Origin: Phycisphaerales bacterium
Lineage (GTDB): Bacteria; Planctomycetota; Phycisphaerae; UBA1845; Fen-1342
DNA: 64,000 bases
Direction of reading: 5' to 3'
Assembly (NCBI GenBank): GCA_016716475.1
Contig: JADJWG010000001.1
Span: forward strand, 434,001 to 498,000
The notes under the pieces were generated by a model. The model saw only the letters and a program-made list of their open reading frames with translations. It had not been told where the DNA came from and did no database searches. Positions within the stretch are counted from its first letter, which is position 1. Each line of letters begins with the position of its first letter. Below, piece by piece: positions 8,984 to 16,632 of the stretch. The position numbers and the translations under genes are program-made.

Positions 8984-9480
8984 GCCGAGTCCTTCTCGTG
9001 GCGCGTAAACCGGTGGGCCGCGCGCGCGTCCACTCCGGCGCCGGCATTCTACCGGCCAAGTGCGTGGGCGTCATATCCGCAGCCCGGCAGCACGCCGTTA
9101 TCCGCCTAGCACCGGGGATCATGGCGACGCGCGCGCTGATTATCACGTAACAGTGCGCCATAGCGCTTGGGACCTCCAGCCCTCTGCGACCCGCATTACA
9201 CCGGCTGTCATCGCGTGGGCACGACGCGTCCGAGTTGCATCTGCGTCCGTTCCGGCTTTCGCTCACTCCGATGCATTCGGCATCTTTCGGGACGCGCGGC
9301 ATGGGTTCCGATAGTGCACACCCTCAACCCCGTTCGACTTGCCCACACCTGCAGCCATTCGAATACTCCGCTTGACGCTCCCCCGAACGTCCGGCCTGTC
9401 CGCAATGGGCTTGCGGAGTCAAGTCCGCGCAACCGCGGGACGAAAGCACCACCGGAACGTGCGGTACAGAAGGAGGACGC
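8984..9480. other. Intergenic region, divergent promoters and structured leader
   Basis: No convincing gene lies in these 497 bases between the divergent PEGA and PilZ genes. A TTGACG box at 9372-9377 could be a -35 element but no good -10 follows. A perfect 7-bp hairpin (9399-9405 with 9411-9417, 5-base loop) sits in the leader. Its right arm can instead pair with 9424-9432, and 9423-9429 can pair with 9434-9441, so exclusive structures are possible. The AGGAGG site at 9471-9476 serves the first PilZ gene. Confidence 0.5.
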
Positions 9481-10224
9481 ATGCCCGCAACGCTCACACT
9501 CACTCGACGCCGCACCCAACTCGAGGTGCTTGAACGGGCCTGCGCGATGCGCCAGCGCGTCCTCCTGCTGCCGGCCGACAAGTCGCAGGGCCGCGCCATC
9601 GAAGGCACGCTGCTGGCGCTCGAGCCCGATGGCCTGCTGGTCACGTGGCCGACGACCGGGCTCGGACCGCTTACGGTGCACGGTACGCCTGTCCACGGCC
9701 TCTTTGCCTGGGACAATCGTACACTCGGTTTCCGCAGCCAGACCTGCGGCCGCGTGTGGCACCTCGCCCCTGGCGGTGGCGATATCGAAGCCCTGAAGCT
9801 GACCCTGCCGCTGCGGGTGGAGCGCCGGGAGGAACGGCGGCGCAATCGCCTCGTGCTGGGCGGCCCCACGCCCGTCCCGCTGCAGTGTACCAGTGTCGCC
9901 GACGACCACCGACACATTGCGGCCGAACTCAGCAACATCTCCTTCGGTGGACTGAGTGCCCGGGCGCGGGGCGTGTCCGCCATGACCATTCAGCGTGGCG
10001 CGCTGTATTGGACCTGCTTCGATCTGCCCGGTCTCAGCCGGCGCTTCGAGTTCGTGGTGCGAATCGCCCATGTGCGACACAACCCGGCCACGAGCGAGAC
10101 CTCGTTCGGCGGCAGCTTCATTGCCGGGGAGGACCCCACCCCGCACCGTCAACAACTAGACGCGATCGCCGAGTTCATTGCCAGCCGCGCGGCTTTGCGA
10201 GCCGCCCGGCGGGAAGGAGCATAG
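9481..10224 (+). CDS. PilZ-domain protein 1 (YcgR-like)
   Basis: The 247-residue protein resembles flagellar-brake-like PilZ proteins: an N-terminal split-barrel (about 1-100, with RVLLLPADKSQGRAIEGTLLALEPDGLLVTWP) and a C-terminal PilZ domain. The domain has the arginine-rich entry ERREERRRNR and LSNISFGGLSA, which fits the NxSxxG part of the cyclic-di-GMP motif. It is therefore probably a cyclic-di-GMP receptor acting on motility, secretion or a surface process. The start has a strong AGGAGG. The next gene begins 3 bases after its stop. No flagellar or pilus machinery lies beside it. Confidence 0.75.
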   Translation: MPATLTLTRRRTQLEVLERACAMRQRVLLLPADKSQGRAIEGTLLALEPDGLLVTWPTTGLGPLTVHGTPVHGLFAWDNRTLGFRSQTCGRVWHLAPGGGDIEALKLTLPLRVERREERRRNRLVLGGPTPVPLQCTSVADDHRHIAAELSNISFGGLSARARGVSAMTIQRGALYWTCFDLPGLSRRFEFVVRIAHVRHNPATSETSFGGSFIAGEDPTPHRQQLDAIAEFIASRAALRAARREGA

Positions 10225-10227
10225 TCG

Positions 10228-10941
10228 ATGGTCGTTGTACTCGACCTTACGGCCCGACAGGCGGCGCGCGTCCTGGCGCAAGCCGTCCATACCCGTGCCA
10301 AACTGGAACTGGAGCCACGGCCCGAGCAGTGCAGCGAACTGCTCTGGGGCACGCTGGCCGGGCGCCAGGACGAGGCCCTCCAGATCGACCTGCATGACTG
10401 CGACCACGTGCCCGCCCTCGACCTCCTCGTCGGCGCCATGTGCGATGTGCGCACCATCCTGAGCGGCCAACTTTGCATGTTTTCCTCGTATTTCCTCGAA
10501 GTGCAGAGTTCCCGCGTGCCGCGCCGACTGACCTTGGCCGTGCCCAGCGCCATCCAGGTCGCCAACCGGCGCCGGTTCGCTCGCCGCAACCCGACCGAGC
10601 CCGTACCGGTCCGCCTGACGCTCGGCAGTCAGCACCCGCCCTATGTCGCGATTCTCGCCAATATCGGTCCACAGGGGCTGGGATGCCGCGTGGTGAGCCG
10701 GGAACTCGACGATCTTCTTCTCATCGGTGATGAGCTTCAAATCGAGTTCGTACTTCCGTGGTGCAGTGACCTCTTCACGCTGCCCGCGGCCGTCTGCAGC
10801 AAGACGCCTTGCGGCGAAGAGGGCCACATGATCGTCGGCCTGGAGTTTGTTTCTCAAGGCCATGAGGGGACCGTCGCGCGAATTGCCGCCGCCATCGATG
10901 ACGAAGCCGCCCGACTCTCGGAGCGGGGAGGAGAGCTATGA
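10228..10941 (+). CDS. PilZ-domain protein 2 (degenerate motif)
   Basis: The 237-residue protein has the same two-part layout as its neighbours. The PilZ part starts about residue 110 with NRRRFARRNPTEPVPVRL, giving RxxxR. The second half of the motif reads ANIGPQGLG, so the usual Ser is Gly. It may bind cyclic-di-GMP weakly or be a structural partner. Translation is likely coupled both ways: it starts 3 bases after gene 1 and its stop overlaps the start of gene 3 (ATGA at 10938-10941). Identity to genes 1 and 3 is low by eye, so duplication is old. Confidence 0.68.
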   Translation: MVVVLDLTARQAARVLAQAVHTRAKLELEPRPEQCSELLWGTLAGRQDEALQIDLHDCDHVPALDLLVGAMCDVRTILSGQLCMFSSYFLEVQSSRVPRRLTLAVPSAIQVANRRRFARRNPTEPVPVRLTLGSQHPPYVAILANIGPQGLGCRVVSRELDDLLLIGDELQIEFVLPWCSDLFTLPAAVCSKTPCGEEGHMIVGLEFVSQGHEGTVARIAAAIDDEAARLSERGGEL

Positions 10942-11726
10942 GACCTCGACGCATACTCGCACCACCCGACACGGCCGCAATTTTTGACCGCGCGGTCCAG
11001 GAGCGTGCTCTCGCTGTCCTCACACTCCAATGCGGGCCCGAGTGGCACACCTTCAAGGCGCGCTTCCTGGAGCGTGATGCGCGCGGGCAGTATTTTGTAC
11101 TCGACCATCACCCTGCCGAGGATGAGCCGCTGCCCGAGGTGGCACCGGGTCAGTACGTCGGCGTGAGTTTCCGCCAGAAGAGCCGCAAACTGCTGTTCGG
11201 CACGATCGTTGAAGCCCGTGGGCACTTCACGCTCGAGAACGAGCAGCGCGTGCCGGCAGTCCGCTACCGCTGGCCCGAAAGCATGACCGAGCTGCAACGG
11301 CGCGCTTACCTGCGTACCCCGATCCCCCCGGAAACCACACTACTCGCGAGCATGTGGCCCGGAGGTGTTGCGGCCCGGGCCACCGCACAGGGCAACGCGC
11401 TGGAGGTTGTGCCCGGCGAATTGCTCGATTTGTCGTGTGGCGGCACACTGGTGAGACTCTATCAACCCCAGGCACCCACTTGGCGCGAGGACCTGACCCT
11501 CGGGGTTGAACTTCAACTGCCCGACGGCCGCCCCCCCATCCTGGTGGATGCCCACTATCGCGGCGCCCGGCCGGAGCAGTTCGGCATGCTGAGCGTCGCA
11601 CTGCAATTCGTGGGTCTGGAGGTGACGGTGGACGGTCGCCTCGTGCTGCAACGGCTGGCCAGCGCGGTGCAGCGGCTGCATCGGCTGCAATGGGCCGCAA
11701 GCCGGCGCCCGGCCAGTGACCACTGA
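10938..11726 (+). CDS. PilZ-domain protein 3
   Basis: The third member of the cluster, 262 residues. The N-terminal split-barrel includes FLERDARGQYFVLDHHPAEDE and GQYVGVSFRQKSRKLLFGTIV, typical of YcgR N-domains. The PilZ domain starts near 117 with LQRRAYLRTPIP (RxxxR) and has LLDLSCGGTLVRL (DxSxxG), so both parts of the cyclic-di-GMP motif are intact. Its ATG overlaps the stop of gene 2 and a GGGGAGGAG site lies just upstream. An intrinsic terminator 49 bases after its stop closes the three-gene unit. Confidence 0.75.
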   Translation: MRPRRILAPPDTAAIFDRAVQERALAVLTLQCGPEWHTFKARFLERDARGQYFVLDHHPAEDEPLPEVAPGQYVGVSFRQKSRKLLFGTIVEARGHFTLENEQRVPAVRYRWPESMTELQRRAYLRTPIPPETTLLASMWPGGVAARATAQGNALEVVPGELLDLSCGGTLVRLYQPQAPTWREDLTLGVELQLPDGRPPILVDAHYRGARPEQFGMLSVALQFVGLEVTVDGRLVLQRLASAVQRLHRLQWAASRRPASDH

Positions 11727-11774
11727 GGCACCACACGAATCGCCCGATAACCACCAAGGAGAAGCTCAATCGGC

Positions 11775-11812
11775 CCTGCCGCGGGAATACCCATGCGGCA
11801 GGACCTTTTTTT
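11775..11812 (+). terminator. Intrinsic terminator of the PilZ operon
   Basis: An 8-bp stem (11775-11782 with 11795-11802) is extended by three inner G-C pairs (11783-11785 with 11790-11792) around an AATA loop. It is followed by ACC and seven T at 11806-11812. This is a textbook Rho-independent terminator on the plus strand. Confidence 0.9.
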
Positions 11813-12083
11813 ACCACGCTCGGCGACACCTTCGAGCTGGCCGATTGTTTAACGGGGTGGAACGCCTTGATAGCCCATCCCAGCGCAAGGGTCACCGGAT
11901 GTAGCCGCATGCTCATCTGGGGCCCTTTTTTCATGGTCATCACACTTCTGCTGATCCACCCCATAATTCCGGGAACACTCCCGGTACTATCTTGCCCAGG
12001 TATCCCGCGATAAATTCCCTTCCCCCTGGTTACTGGCTGCGGTCGGACAACGTACCCAACCCTCTACTACGAGGAGCGCGCTG
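11813..12083 (+). other. Intergenic leader of the SDR gene
   Basis: No gene is supported here. A run of six T at about 11929-11934 follows GGGGCCC but lacks a convincing stem. A small hairpin (11969-11974 with 11979-11984, ACAC loop) lies about 100 bases before the SDR start, and a GAGGAG site precedes the ATG at 12084. No clear -35/-10 pair was found. Confidence 0.35.
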
Positions 12084-12962
12084 ATGTCCGTCTTGAATCC
12101 CGAGCCACGATCAACCGCACGTCCACCACGTTTGATGAACAAGATCGCGCTCGTCACCGGAGCCGCGCGCGGCATCGGCGCCGCCATCGCCCACGCCTTC
12201 GCCGCCGAGGGCGCCATGGTGTGGCTCACGGACATCCGCGACAGTATGGGTGCGACTGCGGCTTCCGAACTCGGCACCACGGCACAATATGCCCGGCTGG
12301 ATGTGCGCCACGAAGACGACTGGGAACGCGTCACTGCGGCGGTACTCGCACAGCACGGCCGGCTCGACATTCTGGTCAACAACGCCGGCATCACGGGGTT
12401 TGAAGAGCGCACGGCACCGCAGGACCCCGAACATACGACTCTTGCCGCATGGCGGGAAGTCCATACGACCAACCTCGATGGCGTGTTTCTTGGCTGCCGC
12501 TACGGCATCCGCGCGATGCGTCGCAACGGGACGGGTTCCATCATCAACCTGGGCTCACGATCGGGTGTGGTCGGCATTCCTGGTGCGGTGGCATACGCCT
12601 CGAGCAAGGCCGCCATCCGCAACCATACCAAGTCGGTCGCGCTGTACTGCGCGGAACAGGGCCTGCGCATCCGGTGCAACGTGATTCAACCGGCGGCCAT
12701 TCTGACACCCATGTGGGAGCCGCTTTTGGGTGCAGGACCGGACCGGGCCGCACGGATGGCCGAGTACACGCGCGATACACCGCTGCAACGCTTCGGGCAG
12801 CCGGAGGAGGTCGCGGCGCTCGCAGTTCACCTCGCGGCCGATGAGTCGGCTTACACAACCGGCGCGGAGTTCACGGTGGACGGCGGCCTGCTGGCGGGCA
12901 CTGCGGTTCCGCCGCGCCTGGTGTCAGACGACCGTGCCAATGCAGAGAAACAGGGCGCCTGA
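12084..12962 (+). CDS. Short-chain dehydrogenase/reductase (SDR)
   Basis: A 292-residue NAD(P)-dependent oxidoreductase of the classical SDR family. The cofactor motif TGAARGIG, the NNAG structural motif, the catalytic Ser region SIINLGSRSG and the YASSK active site are all intact, and GGLLAGTAV ends the fold. Asp in WLTDIRD after strand 2 suggests NAD(H) preference. Related proteins act as 3-alpha/20-beta-hydroxysteroid-type dehydrogenases or ketoacyl reductases, but no substrate can be assigned. GAGGAG precedes the ATG. The first 17 residues are extra and may be a tail or a mis-chosen start; an in-frame ATG (MNKIALVTG) lies at 12135. Confidence 0.9.
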   Translation: MSVLNPEPRSTARPPRLMNKIALVTGAARGIGAAIAHAFAAEGAMVWLTDIRDSMGATAASELGTTAQYARLDVRHEDDWERVTAAVLAQHGRLDILVNNAGITGFEERTAPQDPEHTTLAAWREVHTTNLDGVFLGCRYGIRAMRRNGTGSIINLGSRSGVVGIPGAVAYASSKAAIRNHTKSVALYCAEQGLRIRCNVIQPAAILTPMWEPLLGAGPDRAARMAEYTRDTPLQRFGQPEEVAALAVHLAADESAYTTGAEFTVDGGLLAGTAVPPRLVSDDRANAEKQGA

Positions 12963-13085
12963 TCCCACGCACCGGGCCGCTCGATGACAGTGGATTTCCG
13001 TGCGTCCAACTTGCCGACATCGCACCGGCGCGCTATGGATTGATATCGGGGGTAGCGTGTGTTTACTCACTCAAGCGGGGCAGTC

Positions 13086-15794
13086 ATGGCTATGTCGACG
13101 CAGAAATCACAGCACAACAACACCTGGCACACACTCGCCCCGGAAGCCGCCCTCGAACAGCTCGCAACGAGTCTCGAAGGACTGTCCGCGGAGGATGTCG
13201 CCGCGCGGCTGCGCACCTACGGCCCCAACCGGCTGCGACCACCGCAACGTACACCTGCCTGGCAGCGTTTCCTGCAGCAATTCCACAATGTGCTGATCTA
13301 CATCCTGCTGATTGCGGGGCTCGCCACGGCACTGTTGCAGCATTGGATCGATACGGGCGTCATTCTTGCGGTGGTAGTCGTCAACGCGCTGATCGGGTTC
13401 GTACAGGAAGGCAAGGCGGAGAAAGCACTCGAGGCCATCAGTCGCATGCTGTCGCTGAACGCGACAGTGGTGCGCGGCGGGCAGCGTCAAACGGTGCCGG
13501 CGGAAGACCTGGTCCCGGGGGACATCGTCGTGCTGCGGTCCGGCGACAAGGTGCCGGCCGACCTGCGGCTGCTGGAGGTGCGCGAGCTGCGCATCGATGA
13601 GGCGATGCTGACGGGTGAATCCGTGCCGGCAGAGAAAGCCACCGCCGCCCAGCCGGAGATGACGACCGTCGGCGACCGGCACGGAGTCGCGTTTTCCGGG
13701 ACGCTGGTCACGAGCGGCACGGGCAAGGGCATGGTCATCGCGACGGGGGACGCAACCGAGATCGGCAAGATCAGCGCGCTGGTTTCGCAGACGGAGATGA
13801 TCACCACCCCGCTGATTCGGCAGATGGGTCAGTTCGGACATGTGCTGGCGATGGTCATCGTGGTGTTTGCGGCGCTGACGTTCGCGCTGGGCTATTTCGC
13901 GCGCGGGACGCCGGCGGTGGAAATGTTCATGGCGGCAGTCGCATTGGCGGTGGCCGCGATACCCGAGGGGCTGCCGGCCATCATGACCATCGTGCTGGCG
14001 ATCGGTGTACAACGCATGGCCCGCCGGAATGCCATCATCCGGAGATTGCCGGCAGTCGATACGCTCGGCGCGCTGACCGTCGTCTGTTCGGACAAGACCG
14101 GGACACTCACACGCAACGAGATGACGGTGACGCGGGTCGTGACGCGTGCGGGAGAGTGGGAGATCACCGGTGTGGGGTACGCCCCGGAAGGCGCGGTGCG
14201 GGCCGGTGAGGGGCAGACCGCCGAGAGCTCAGCGGAGGTCATGCAGGAACTGCTGCGCGCCGGGGCGCTGTGCAACGATGCAGATGTCATCGAGCGCGAC
14301 GGCGCCTGGCAATCGGAGGGCGACCCGATGGAGGGGGCGCTGCTGACGCTGGCGATGAAGGCCGGCCTCGACCCCGCAACGGAGCGCCGCCGATGGGAGA
14401 CGCGCGACGCGATCCCGTTCGAGTCGCGGAATCGCTTCATGGCCACGTTGCACCGTAACCCCGCGGGTGGTGCGCTCGTGCTGGTGAAGGGCGGTCCGGA
14501 GCGCCTGGTCGAGATGTGCGCGCGGCAGATTGGACCAGACGGCGAGCAGGATTTTGACGCCGCGTTCTGGCAGGCGGAGGCCGACCGGCTGGCCGCCCGC
14601 GGCACGCGGGTGCTGGCCATCGCCCGCGGTGTCGCCCAGCCCGAGCAGCACTCGCTGGACTTCAAGCAGGTGCAGCACGGGCTGACGATGCTCGGTTTAT
14701 TCGGGATCATCGATCCGCCGCGGTCGGAGGCCATCGCAGCCGTCCGGCAATGTCACGCCGCCGGTATTCGCGTCGTGATGATTACGGGGGACCACGCGCT
14801 GACCGCCCGCGCGATCGGCCGTGAGCTGGGGATCGGTGACGGAGAGCACGCACTCACCGGCCAGCAGCTCGACGAGCTTGCGCCGGATGATCTGCGGAAA
14901 GCAGCCGCTGACGTCGAGGTCTTCGCGCGTGTGAGCCCAGAGCACAAGCTGCGGCTGGTTGAGGCGATCCAGGCGTGCGGGGAGGTCGTCGCCATGACGG
15001 GCGACGGGGTCAACGATGCGCCGGCGCTGAAGCGCGCGGACGTCGGCATCGCGATGGGCATCAAGGGTACGGAGGTCTCCAAGGAGGCCGCCGAAATGGT
15101 GCTCACGGATGACAATTTCGCTTCCATCGCACACGCGGTCGAAGAAGGGCGCACGGTGTACGACAACCTCCGCAAGGCGCTCCTCTTCATCCTGCCGACA
15201 AACGGCGGCGAGGCCCTGACGATCTTTTTCGCGATTCTGCTGGGGTTGGCCTTGCCGCTGACACCAGTGCAGGTGCTCTGGATCAACATGATCACCGCGG
15301 TGACACTCGCTTTGGCGCTGGCGTTCGAACCACCCGAGGCGGAGGTCATGAAGCGGAATCCCCGGGACCCGCGCGCGGGCTTGCTGAGCGCGTACTTCCT
15401 GTGGCGGATCGGGCTGGTGTCGGTAATCATGTGCGCTGGCACGTTCGGCATGTTCGCGTGGTTGCAGGCCCAGGGTGCCACCGAGGAGTTGGCGCGGACC
15501 GTGGCGGTCAACACGATGGTCATGTTCGAGGCGTTCTACCTGCTCAACACACGCTTCATCTTCGCGCCCGTACTGAATGCGCGGGGGCTGTTCGGTAGCC
15601 GTCCGGTACTGCTTGCAATCGGGCTGGTGGTGCTGTTCCAGATCCTGTTCACCTACGCACCGTTCATGCAGCAGCTCTTCGGCACGGAACCGCTGGCGCT
15701 CCGGCACTGGCTTCTGTTGATCGCTGTGGCCGTGACGGTCCTGTTCATCGTGGAGCTGGAGAAGTGGATCATGCGCCGCCGCGGGACAGCGTGA
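13086..15794 (+). CDS. P2-type cation-transporting ATPase
   Basis: The 902-residue inner-membrane pump has the full P-type set: actuator TGES, PEGLPA in M4 (Glu294), the phosphorylation site CSDKTGTLT (Asp336), a KGGPE nucleotide-domain motif and TGDGVNDAPALKRADVGIAMG in the hinge. It resembles Ca2+ pumps of the PacL/SERCA group. In M6 the sequence is NMITAVTLALALAFEP: the Asn (734) is kept but the SERCA Asp800 position is Ala738, so the ion may not be Ca2+. I chose ATG 13086; a GTG at 13059 in frame is possible. It stands alone between the SDR gene and a two-component pair. Confidence 0.93.
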   Translation: MAMSTQKSQHNNTWHTLAPEAALEQLATSLEGLSAEDVAARLRTYGPNRLRPPQRTPAWQRFLQQFHNVLIYILLIAGLATALLQHWIDTGVILAVVVVNALIGFVQEGKAEKALEAISRMLSLNATVVRGGQRQTVPAEDLVPGDIVVLRSGDKVPADLRLLEVRELRIDEAMLTGESVPAEKATAAQPEMTTVGDRHGVAFSGTLVTSGTGKGMVIATGDATEIGKISALVSQTEMITTPLIRQMGQFGHVLAMVIVVFAALTFALGYFARGTPAVEMFMAAVALAVAAIPEGLPAIMTIVLAIGVQRMARRNAIIRRLPAVDTLGALTVVCSDKTGTLTRNEMTVTRVVTRAGEWEITGVGYAPEGAVRAGEGQTAESSAEVMQELLRAGALCNDADVIERDGAWQSEGDPMEGALLTLAMKAGLDPATERRRWETRDAIPFESRNRFMATLHRNPAGGALVLVKGGPERLVEMCARQIGPDGEQDFDAAFWQAEADRLAARGTRVLAIARGVAQPEQHSLDFKQVQHGLTMLGLFGIIDPPRSEAIAAVRQCHAAGIRVVMITGDHALTARAIGRELGIGDGEHALTGQQLDELAPDDLRKAAADVEVFARVSPEHKLRLVEAIQACGEVVAMTGDGVNDAPALKRADVGIAMGIKGTEVSKEAAEMVLTDDNFASIAHAVEEGRTVYDNLRKALLFILPTNGGEALTIFFAILLGLALPLTPVQVLWINMITAVTLALALAFEPPEAEVMKRNPRDPRAGLLSAYFLWRIGLVSVIMCAGTFGMFAWLQAQGATEELARTVAVNTMVMFEAFYLLNTRFIFAPVLNARGLFGSRPVLLAIGLVVLFQILFTYAPFMQQLFGTEPLALRHWLLLIAVAVTVLFIVELEKWIMRRRGTA

Positions 15795-15862
15795 GCCCAC
15801 GACCCCGTTGCGCCGCTGTTACGCACGAGGTCAACCCGGCGCGGTATCCTCTAGGTTGGTGG

Positions 15863-15890
15863 AAGCGCCGCCGCCCGGCGCTTTTCCCTT
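15863..15890 (+). terminator. Terminator-like hairpin in front of the response-regulator gene
   Basis: An 8-bp stem (15863-15870 with 15876-15883) with a 5-base loop is followed by a T-rich, interrupted tract ending at 15890. The ribosome-binding site of the response-regulator gene starts at 15892. It may end the ATPase transcript or attenuate the two-component operon. Confidence 0.45.
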
Positions 15891-15903
15891 TGGAGCCCAG
15901 CCG

Positions 15904-16632
15904 ATGCCCCCACCGCGCGTACTTGTCGTCGAGGACGACGCCGCCATTCGCCGTGGCGTCGTCGATGCTTTGCAGATCGCGGGCTATGAGACGCTCGAAG
16001 CGGGCCGCGGCGACACCGGTCGGCAACTCGCGGTGGATGCCGAATTCGACCTGCTGCTCCTCGACCTCGTCCTCCCCGGCGGTGACGGACTCGACATCCT
16101 CGCCGCGTTGCGCACGCTGCGACCGACCCTCCCCGTCATCATCCTCACCGCGCGCGGCGACGAGTCCGACCGCCTCGCCGGCTTCCGCCGCGGCGCTGAC
16201 GACTATGTTGTCAAGCCATTCAGCGTGCAGGAACTGCTCGCGCGCGTCGCTGCCGTCCTGCGGCGTTCCCCGGAGCGCCCGCAGGCCGTCAGCCACTTCA
16301 ACCTCGGCAACGCGGCCGTAGACCTGGCACGCCGCGAGGTGCATTTCGCCGATGGGGCGGTGGTGGAGCTCTCCGAGCGCGAGTGCGAGCTGTTGCGCTA
16401 CCTCGCTGAGAACCCCAGCCGCGTGCTCTCGCGTGATGAGATTCTCGCACGCGTCTGGCGCCTCGACCCGCGCGGCCTGGCAACACGCACCATTGACATG
16501 CACATCGCCCGCCTGCGCGAGAAGCTCCGCGACGATGCCGCAGAGCCGCGCGTGATCGTGACCGTGCGGGGACTGGGCTACAAGCTGGCAGTGCGTACAC
16601 CAGCCGACGCCCCTGCCGGTGAGGAGCCGTGA
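15904..16632 (+). CDS. OmpR-family response regulator
   Basis: A 242-residue DNA-binding regulator. The receiver domain (about 5-115) has the acidic pair Asp11/Asp12, phospho-acceptor Asp54 in LLLLDLVLPG, Thr82 and Lys104. The C-terminal winged helix (about 135-230) has ELSERECELLRYLAENPSRVLSRDEIL and RTIDMHIARLREKL, typical of OmpR/PhoB. The ATG at 15904 has GGAG at 15892-15895. Its stop overlaps the start of the histidine kinase (TGATG), so the pair is translationally coupled. Targets are unknown. Confidence 0.93.
   Translation: MPPPRVLVVEDDAAIRRGVVDALQIAGYETLEAGRGDTGRQLAVDAEFDLLLLDLVLPGGDGLDILAALRTLRPTLPVIILTARGDESDRLAGFRRGADDYVVKPFSVQELLARVAAVLRRSPERPQAVSHFNLGNAAVDLARREVHFADGAVVELSERECELLRYLAENPSRVLSRDEILARVWRLDPRGLATRTIDMHIARLREKLRDDAAEPRVIVTVRGLGYKLAVRTPADAPAGEEP

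Noticed and set aside
9420..9475. Cyclic-di-GMP (GEMM) riboswitch in front of the PilZ operon
   Set aside because: GGGACGAAAGC resembles the GEMM core GGGACGCAAAGC, but a base is missing and the P1b stem would have too short a loop. Kept only as an unassigned structured leader.
14697..15800. Antisense open frame of 367 codons opposite the P-type ATPase
   Set aside because: It lies over conserved ATPase motifs and has no domain or start signal of its own.
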